From assembly GCA_037367405.1 (NCBI GenBank), contig JAZKJV010000608.1:496001-560000 (forward strand): DNA of 64,000 nt. Reading direction: 5' to 3'. Source of the stretch: Ottelia alismoides. Its lineage: Eukaryota > Streptophyta > Magnoliopsida > Alismatales > Hydrocharitaceae. The notes under the pieces are model-generated. The model was not told the DNA's origin and did no database searches. It worked only from the letters and a program-made list of their open reading frames with translations. How positions within the stretch are numbered: the stretch's first letter is position 1; every line of letters begins with the position of its first letter. Shown in pieces: positions 57,960 to 64,000 of the stretch. The position numbers and the translations under genes are program-made.

Positions 57960-60281
57960 CCTTGGCCTTCCTTGGAGAATAGATGAGGTAAATAAGCAAG
58001 TAGACACTTTCTATGACGCAACCAAAGGAGTTGATTGACATGAGCCAAATATCTTTGGTAAATAAGCCATAAATTAACCACATCGTCGAGCTAAAGAGAG
58101 CCACCGAATATGGTAATGAATCATATTCCTTTGTGGATCTCTCTTTGTAGATTCTATAGAACGTTGGTCTATAAAAAAAGCAACATATCAGTACGCAAGT
58201 AAGTAAGTAAATAAATAAATAAATAACGACTTTCTCTGAAAAATAAAATAATTTAATTCGGTATACATCAACTTACATCGGTGCAAGGAAAACCAGGAAA
58301 GATATCACGTCTCCTGTTAACAAAACGAACATGTATATATCAAACTCTATCCTATTTTGTAAGACATATGAAATATTTACCATTTCAGGAAAAAAACAAT
58401 AAATTAGAAAAAATAGATGGAAAAAACAATAAACATTCCATTTCACATGTAATGGATTTTCGGTAATGATCATGCTAAAAGATCGCCGACTCTAATGGTC
58501 TGGTGGTAGTGCAGCATGTCTACCACCTCAAAGATCAGATTCAAATCCTTCCTTGCGGGGATTTCTGTTATGTAGATGACAACCAGTGTAAATAATAATA
58601 AGATCTTTCAACATGGATTTGAGCAAGAATCCATGTATCCTACGCTACTTAAAAGCAGGAGAAGACTTCGAACTTTTTCTATCATGCTAAAAGATCATAT
58701 GAATGCAAACTATAGAATACGTATACAAGTGTTAATTACTATTTTTTAGAGGTTTTTATCAGTTGTATCTCTCTGAGATATTGCAATATTAGTTATACCC
58801 TTTTGTTTTTTCGCATATCGGTTGTGCCCCCACCTATTTGCGAAATTCCTATTTCTGCCCTTTTTCTATTATCAATTATGCTCCTACTTTACCTTAACAG
58901 AAGGGTGAAACTGTGAATTTCACACACAATTGATATTCCCCAAAAATAGGAATATAACTGATATTGCAATATTTCAGAGGGATACAACTGATAACAATCC
59001 TTTTTTATCCATCTTATAAAGGTAGAAATACGATTAAAGTTGGATCATATGTGAAATGTGTTATCAAATACAGATAATATTTTATTAATTAACTTAAATT
59101 TATAGGTATCATATGACTTACCCATTAAGCAAATATATTAAATATTTATACTTTGTTATAATCATATTAAATATAATGAAAGAAGATGTAAGATTGTGTC
59201 ATATACCATTATAAATAAATCCTTAATTATATCTATATATTTAAACGAATATACGAACATGTATACATATATTTGCTGATACCAAAGTGAAATCATATCC
59301 ACATCAATTTTAAAACAGATAAGAATACTAATGTCAAAATTTGTACAAACATGTGTAGTAACAAATCAGATACAGATTATCCATATTTGCTTGCATCCCT
59401 ACATAGAGGGCATATCACGACCCCTAAAAGTCAATCCAACAGTTACAATCCACCGGTCGATATCGTTGGCATCTAAGGTCTAGACAATTTTACAAAACCC
59501 AGTCGGTCGTTGGATCAACTTTTAATGGTCGAGATGCTCCAAATACCATCCCTCATTGTAAAAACTGACTTGTACAAAAAAAAAAGATTTTTTACACTTG
59601 TGCTCCTCCGAGATTCTATAGTTACAATTATACCTCTACCTTTTTCACAATAACACTTGTGCCCCTATATTCTTACAAAAATCGCAGTACTGCCCTTCTG
59701 TTAAGGTAAACTATGGGCATAAGCATAATAACATAATGGCAATATTATGGATTTTGTAAGAATATAAAGGTACAACTGTTATTGCAAAAAAAAAAGATAG
59801 AGACATAACTGCAACAACATAATCTCATAGGTGCGCAAGTTCAAGGAAAACATATATTTGGCATAATTTTTTGCTTCCGAAATAAATAATGAAATTGGTA
59901 AAGATAAATTATATGGTGATTTGGAGGCAATGATGAAAAAAGGAATTTTTACATCCATAACCTTGCATATTTTTTATATTACGTACATAACCCTCCATAA
60001 TCGTGAATTGCACCCAGAACCCTGCATGGTACTCAACTCTTCAGCTAATCACACACCCACAACCCTCCTCCCGTAAAAGCATACAGGGTTATGGGTGTAA
60101 AAAACTATGAGAAGTAAGCATTATTAAAGGTTATGGGTGTAATTCATAATTATGGAGGATTGAAATAACAGAAGATTATAGATGTAAAAATCCCATGAAA
60201 AAAACAAAGAGAGATAAATACAATTCTAGAGAGAAAACCAGAAATGCCAGCAGCGAAAATCCCAGGGTTTCCAATGTTCAT
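54421..60281 (-). CDS. SWEET bidirectional sugar transporter (6 exons)
   Basis: Exons on the reverse strand, 5' to 3': 60239-60281, 58277-58313, 57961-58168, 55017-55178, 54726-54845 and 54421-54582. They sum to 732 bases, 243 residues plus stop, with every junction in phase and GT-AG. Exon 2 is 37 bp, the hallmark SWEET size. Two MtN3 triple-helix bundles joined by TM4 are visible. The four membrane prolines lie in [19 protein letters not shown] and YMPIL, and the pocket asparagines in SINSFG and VPNIVG. The RLVIKTKS and YVAVPN blocks and the LSFFLTL stretch resemble clade III (sucrose-type) members; clade is inferred. SWEETs are facilitative transporters in plasma or vacuolar membrane. The C-terminal tail is short. 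A copia LTR in the same orientation lies about 500 bases upstream. Confidence 0.9.
54726..54845 (-). CDS. SWEET exon 5 (TM6)
   Basis: 120 bases, the usual size for this exon, between TTCACAG and GTGAGTG. Encodes [20 protein letters not shown], then [20 protein letters not shown]. Confidence 0.92.
55017..55178 (-). CDS. SWEET exon 4 (TM4-TM5)
   Basis: 162 bases between AAATGCAG and GTGAGG. Encodes [20 protein letters not shown] through [13 protein letters not shown]. Confidence 0.92.
55258..56660. mobile_element. MULE-type MITE relic in SWEET intron 3, split by a hAT-like element
   Basis: The left part (ACTTGTACCCATTTGAGATT, then AAAATTACAGTTATGGCCC) and parts beyond 56093 (TCTTACAAAATTTACG, TCCTTCCGTTAAGGTGA, and a terminal GGGGCACAATTGCAAAAA near 56640) correspond in order to the smaller element at about 59590-59840. 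The exact outer ends are unsure, and about 56230-56600 is extra sequence. Confidence 0.5.
55341..56092. mobile_element. hAT-like non-autonomous element, GAGCTCGA-rich, in SWEET intron 3
   Basis: The left end contains AGGGCTGGCTATCGAGCC and the reversed right end AGGGATGGCTATTGAGTC. Flanks TGTTGTAC (55333-55340) and AGCTGTAC (56093-56100) match at 6 of 8. The interior has two GAGC/CTCGG-rich blocks around an AT-rich core (about 55560-55900). It is related to 53644-54117. Confidence 0.65.
56230..57900 (-). other. SWEET intron 3, AT-rich part
   Basis: Includes TA and GT microsatellites (about 56710-56770 and 57290-57310) and otherwise unassigned AT-rich intron sequence. Confidence 0.55.
57928..57960. 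repeat. GA microsatellite at the SWEET intron 3 donor
   Basis: (GA)n with one TGA interruption. On the gene strand the intron begins GTCTCTCTCTCTC, so the 5' splice site sits inside the repeat. Confidence 0.88.
57961..58168 (-). CDS. SWEET exon 3 (TM2-TM3)
   Basis: 208 bases between TTTATAG and GTCTCTCT. One base completes the Ile codon, then [20 protein letters not shown] through [20 protein letters not shown] to SPRKAK. Confidence 0.92.
58277..58313 (-). CDS. SWEET exon 2 (37 bp)
   Basis: Between TTAACAG and GTAAGTTG. Encodes part of Gly, [11 protein letters not shown] and two bases of Ile. The 37-bp size is conserved among plant SWEET genes. Confidence 0.92.
58485..58680 (+). mobile_element. 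SINE in SWEET intron 1, 16-bp target duplication
   Basis: ATCATGCTAAAAGATC is exactly repeated at 58469-58484 and 58681-58696. The 196-bp insert opens with a tRNA-like head: an A box-like GGTCTGGTGGTAGTGCAG near 58497 and a B box-like GATTCAAATCC near 58544. It ends in a T-rich tail (GAACTTTTTCT). The pol III promoter boxes plus a long duplication define a SINE. It runs antisense to SWEET. Confidence 0.88.
58751..59000. mobile_element. MULE-like MITE sharing TIRs with the Pack-MULE-like element
   Basis: The 250-bp element has inverted ends GGTTTTTATCAGTTGTATCT and, reversed, GGATTGTTATCAGTTGTATC, continuing about 50 bases inward. Both match the TIR of 16878-18378. Flanks TTTTTTAGA/TTTTTTATC match at 7 of 9. 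Lies in SWEET intron 1. Confidence 0.78.
59001..59585 (-). other. SWEET intron 1, AT-rich
   Basis: No feature recognised. Confidence 0.5.
59588..59842. mobile_element. MITE in SWEET intron 1
   Basis: Left ACTTGTGCTCCTCCGAGATT and reversed right ACTTGCGCACCTATGAGATT form inverted ends extending about 40 bases. The centre has CCTTCTGTTAAGG. The ends are approximate and no clean duplication was found. Confidence 0.62.
59942..60194. mobile_element. MULE-like MITE in SWEET intron 1, perfect 9-bp duplication
   Basis: ATGAAAAAA lies on both sides (59933-59941 and 60195-60203). The inverted ends are GGAATTTTTACATCCATAAC and, reversed, GGGATTTTTACATCTATAAT. Its right edge is about 45 bases from SWEET exon 1. 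Confidence 0.85.
60239..60281 (-). CDS. SWEET exon 1 (start codon)
   Basis: ATG at 60279-60281 begins [14 protein letters not shown] plus one base of Gly, then GTTTTC as 5' splice site. The 43-base length, phase 1 and NPxxFAxGxxG pattern fit SWEET first exons. A TATA box lies about 85 bases upstream. The exon was inferred by joining phases, and the donor is weak, so it is the least certain exon. Confidence 0.76.
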
Positions 60282-60360
60282 AACTCCCGTCTGCTCTATT
60301 GCAATCAGGAAGGAATTAATGTTGAGAATGGGATCTGATCAGTTCCATGTTTATTGGGAG

Positions 60361-60369
60361 CTTTTTATA
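60361..60369 (-). promoter_or_regulatory. Likely TATA box of SWEET
   Basis: Reverse strand TATAAAAAG, 80 to 90 bases before the ATG, leaving room for a 5' UTR of about 50 bases. Confidence 0.55.
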
Positions 60370-60720
60370 AGGAGGGTAAAGAGGAGGCCTTCATGAATAG
60401 GTTTAGGCACGTTTTAGGTCTAGGCTTGTTTTTTTAGGCTTAGGCATGTGTTTATTGCATGTGTTGATTGATGTGCCCAACTTCTAATCAACCAAACTAA
60501 CTATTTAATTCTCCATCTGATGACTGCCTAGGGGTCAGCGATTGGTTTGGTCTAACTGGGTCTGACCGTTGATTCGAACTAATCAGATCGGTCAGGACAT
60601 CAGCATCGGGGTCAACTCGAAGTCGACGAGGCTTAGTTCACTGGTCTAGCCAATCGAACCGATTTTCTGAATCTTTCAATAGAAGAGTGGGTTTTTAACT
60701 AGTTGTCTAAATCTATAAAA

Positions 60721-60725
60721 TTGTT

Positions 60726-60758
<33 letters not shown>

Positions 60759-60770
60759 ATGCACACATGC
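60721..60770. repeat. TA/GT microsatellite
   Basis: (AT)n followed by (GT)n immediately beside the copia LTR. Confidence 0.88.
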
Positions 60771-60780
60771 ATATATGTAT

Positions 60781-61797
60781 TGTTGAAAACAGGATTACCA
60801 CCGCATATAAAAACCAGTAATTATACGGATCCAAATGATTGGAAATAAACGTATTACAGATTAATATCATTAAAGTTGTGCATTTCCAATTCATTATCCG
60901 ATTACAGTATGCAAGTAGGAACCGATTAAACGAACGGAAACATAAATCAGGGCGTGATCCAGAAAGGGTAAAGCAATAAATAAATTGCGGCAAACAAAAT
61001 GAAAGTAGAATAAGGTTAGAAATCACCGAAGCATCCATGAAATGGACTGTCCTTAGAGAGGATATCGCCCCCACAATACCGGTGCGCAGGGTACTGGCGA
61101 TCCGCTCCCAAGTTACGACGACGCACGATCTTCGTCCACACACATCGACGAGATCGTCCTCGAAAGTACCTCAGATAACTGCAGCCGAGAGAACGAGAAG
61201 CAGGTTCATCCGTGTGAGGAAGAACCAGAACAAAGCCAAGACGACGTGAGAGAGTTTTTCTTGCGAGTGTATGATACACGACGTGGGGGAAGGGATATAT
61301 AAAGACAGTCACATGCCCTGGCGCGTGTTACCATTTCGATTTCCAAAAACGCCCCTTAACGGGCGTGCCATTTCGAATCCCGAAATCGCGGCCATAATCG
61401 CGAGTTTAATTCCCACTTTAGTAGACTTACCAAATTAATCGTGTGATTAATTTAGTCAACTTACCAAATAAAACCCGCAACAAAAGTATCGAAATCCGAA
61501 TTGACTCTCCCGAGCCGGAGCCAGAGACGGAGCGGAGCGCGCGCGCGTGTGGTCCTCCATTCCTCCTCTCTACTATTGCTACAAGAGCTTGGGGTGTGAG
61601 CTCATATATAAGCCCACCAAAAATTTAGAGCTCCAAGGTATGGTGCTAAACTTCCACCCAAACTTTTGCATGTTTCAAATTTGAGAATTCCCAACTTCCC
61701 CCCAAGCCATTTGGTTTCCCCATTGAAACCAAATTAACTCTAATTGTAATTACATAGATTTTCCATTTAAAATTTAAATACAATTTTTAATACAACA
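60781..61797 (-). repeat. 3' LTR of a Ty1/copia element, about 1.0 kb, upstream of SWEET
   Basis: On the reverse strand it begins TGTTGTATTAAAAATTG at 61797 and ends TTTCAACA at 60781, with 5-bp inverted ends TGTTG/CAACA. It is preceded by CGTGGGGGAT (61798-61807), the polypurine tract. A TATATA-type box is near 61296-61305. The open frames inside are LTR-internal and not genes. Confidence 0.78.
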
Positions 61798-64000
61798 ATC
61801 CCCCACGAATTCACCAATTTGAAAAGAAGATTCAAAGAGAGTTAAAACACAACTTTCAGCTGCCACACTTTGCTTTCAGTGAAGGTACCTTCCGATTTGA
61901 ACCTCTATCTGAGTTTACTACTTTCACCTTAACAGGAACGAAGTGAACTACGTCTTGAACTTCAGACCTTGGCATTAAAGTATACGGTAGAAACAACAAA
62001 GTGTTGTTCTTGGTATATTCTTCAGGGTTTATGCTCTTAAAGGCCATGCACCCTTATCCTGTTTCATGAGTGTATTTAGAAAAGACCATCTTCCTTTAAC
62101 TACGGCTCACAGTAACACTCACATAGGTGGCGTTCTCCAATGATGCACTGCTAACATCCTGCCTAAAGGCTTGAACCCATTCAGAGCCTACGCTCTTCCT
62201 AAACTTGCAGCTTAAATGGTACTCAGGCTTCCAGGGATAAGACACTCATACACATGCATTAAGATTAGAGTGCCAACCAGTTCTCCAAACAACTTGTTAT
62301 TACCACATTGAACCTACTTTGTGGGATCTCCACTCAGATAGGTTGGGTTGCTACTGTAGAGGAACTCCCAATGGGTCTCAGTCCCATCCCAAGCCTAGAC
62401 TTTAGGACTAAAGATCTATCAAGTCCCTTAGTCAACGGATCTGTCGTGTTGTCTTTGGATCCAACAAAATCCACAGCCAACACCCCTCGAGACACCAAAT
62501 CCCTTAACGTCTTAAGTCTGATTTGTATGTGTCTTCTTGTTTTTTGATTGAACTTTGACCTCTTGATCTTGGCAATTGTGGTCATATTATCACAATGTAC
62601 CGAGATCGCAGGAACTGGCTGACCTACCATGGGAATTTCAGACAGAAGTTCCATTAGCCATTCAGCCTCAATTCCAGTGGTGTCCAAAGCACACAACTCG
62701 GCCTCAAAGGTGGATCGAGCTAGAATGGTCTGCTTCACAGACCTCCAGGAGATTGCACCGCCTCCAAGGGTAAATACATACCCAGTAATACCATTACTCC
62801 CAGACTCCTCTATTTTCCCTATCCAGCTTGCATCACTATATCCTTCTAGTATAGATGGATGTTTACCATAATGCAAACTAAGGAAAATAGTTCTCTTCAA
62901 GTACTTCAGTACTCGATCCAGAGCATCCCAGTGAGAAAGGTCAGGACAGCTAGTCTATCTACTCAGCTTTGCAACCGAGAATGAAATATCAGGTCTCGTG
63001 CAATTTGCAAGATACATTAAACTTCCTATTACTTGTGAATACCTTAGCTGAGCTACAGGTACTCCATTTTTATTCTTAAACAGCGTTTTGGATGAATCAA
63101 AAAGAGTGCTTCCAGCTTTGCAATCTTGACATCCAAATTTCTCAATTATCTTCTCAACATAGTGAGATTGAGAAACTACAATCCCATCAACTGACCTTGT
63201 CAGTTTGAGACCCAAGATCGCATCAGCAACACCCATATCCTTCATCTGAAACTTGCTACTTAAGAATGTCTTAGCCTCATTAATAATCCTCATATATGAT
63301 CCAAACGATAATATGTCATCAGCATACAGGCACAAGACAATACACTCATCACCTTTCACCTTGGAATAGACACACTTATCAGATTCATGAACCTTAAAGC
63401 CACATGACAAAATAGTTTTGTCAAATTTATCATGTCACTGCTTTGGTGCTTGTTTTAAAGGAATTTAAAAAGCTTGTAAACATTTCCCTCATTCTTTGGA
63501 GTCACAAGTCCATCAGATTGATCCATATAAATCTCCTCCTCAAGATCGTCATGCAAGAAGGTGGTCTCCACATCTATCTGGTGGATAAAGAGATCATATA
63601 CAGATGCCAATGCTATGAGCATCCGGATTGTGGTCATCCTAGTCACAAGAGAATAGGTATCAAAATAATCAATACCTTCCTTTTGCCTAAAACCCTTGGC
63701 AACTAATATGGCTTTGTACTTTTCAATTGATCCATCAGGTCTAAGCTTTCTCTTAAACACCCTCTTGCACCCAATGGTAGATCACCCTTTGGGTAAATCA
63801 ACTAACTCCCAAGTTCCATTAGCCATAATGGAATCCATCTCAGATTTGATGATTTCCTTCCATTGTTTTGCTTCAGATGAAGCAATAGCTTCCTTGTAAC
63901 TTGGTGGATCACCCTCGATCTGGTAGACAACAAAGTCGATACCCAGATCCTTGGCTATCTGAGATCTTTTACTCCTCCTTAGCTCAATCTCTTCTGAAAG
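61798..64000 (-). mobile_element. Ty1/copia element, RT and RNase H, continuing past the window
   Basis: Reverse-strand pol runs in from the right edge: LSEEIELRRSKRSQIAKDLG near 64000, WKEIIKSEMDSIMANGTWEL near 63830, and RKLRPDGSIEKYKAILVAKG, then FRQKEGIDYFDT near 63680. The catalytic YADD is at about 63318-63329. The RNase H domain (62334-62900) contains EGYSDASW, SWRSVKQTILARSTFEAEL and NTTDPLTKGL. The last 500 bases before the LTR are non-coding. Stops and frameshifts occur near 63425 and 62955 and near 63780, but conservation is better than in the other copia copies here. Gag, integrase and the 5' LTR are outside the window. Confidence 0.92.

Noticed and set aside
61016..61312. Open frames of 70 to 98 codons on both strands
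   Set aside because: They lie wholly within the copia LTR (60781-61797).

Overview
The window is plant nuclear DNA, most likely from a monocot. It has spliced genes with GT-AG introns, a dense load of nested retrotransposons, and an engB gene whose first exon is very GC-rich at third codon positions while later exons are AT-rich. That 5'-to-3' GC gradient is typical of commelinid monocots; naming a species would be guesswork. Only two genes look complete: an organellar EngB/YihA-type GTPase (+ strand, 4 exons, about 34.9-52.5 kb) and a clade III-like SWEET sugar transporter (- strand, 6 exons, about 54.4-60.3 kb). They converge tail to tail. A third gene is represented only by its last exon, a TOM1-like (TOL) C-terminus at 25.56-26.10 kb.

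Region 1-24.7 kb is a pile-up of mobile elements. It holds a decayed Ty1/copia element (1-2969), a copia gag relic (about 3.0-3.4 kb, -), a non-autonomous LTR element with 314-bp LTRs (3603-6113), and an AT-rich stretch. Next comes a three-level nest: a hAT-like element (8613-16594) split by a complete but decayed copia element (8894-16446, TSD TACAT), itself split by an antisense L1-type LINE (10434-13017). These are followed by a Pack-MULE-like element carrying an ANKRD13-type ankyrin/GPCR-chaperone gene copy (16878-18378), a TRIM-sized LTR element with TSD ATTCT (18626-19832), and a copia element that has lost its RT and holds a truncated relative of the 314-bp-LTR family (about 20.0-24.7 kb).

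Region 24.7-34.9 kb has the TOL exon, a 371-bp foldback MITE with a perfect 9-bp TSD, a Tourist-like MITE with TTA TSD, AT-rich filler and an antisense copia relic (about 33.4-34.7 kb).

Region 34.9-52.5 kb is engB. About 1 kb of coding sequence is spread over 17.5 kb because intron 1 holds an antisense copia element (35662-41348, with nested insertions), intron 2 an L1 LINE with 12-bp TSD (44872-48840), and intron 3 a MITE and an RTE-type LINE tail.

Region 52.5-64 kb has hAT-like elements made of GAGCTCGA-type sequence, then SWEET, whose introns contain a SINE and several MITEs. About 500 bp upstream of the SWEET start codon lies the 3' LTR (60781-61797) of a copia element running off the window end, in the same transcriptional direction as SWEET. 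EngB probably serves organelle ribosome assembly and SWEET passive sugar transport; nothing suggests the genes work together.
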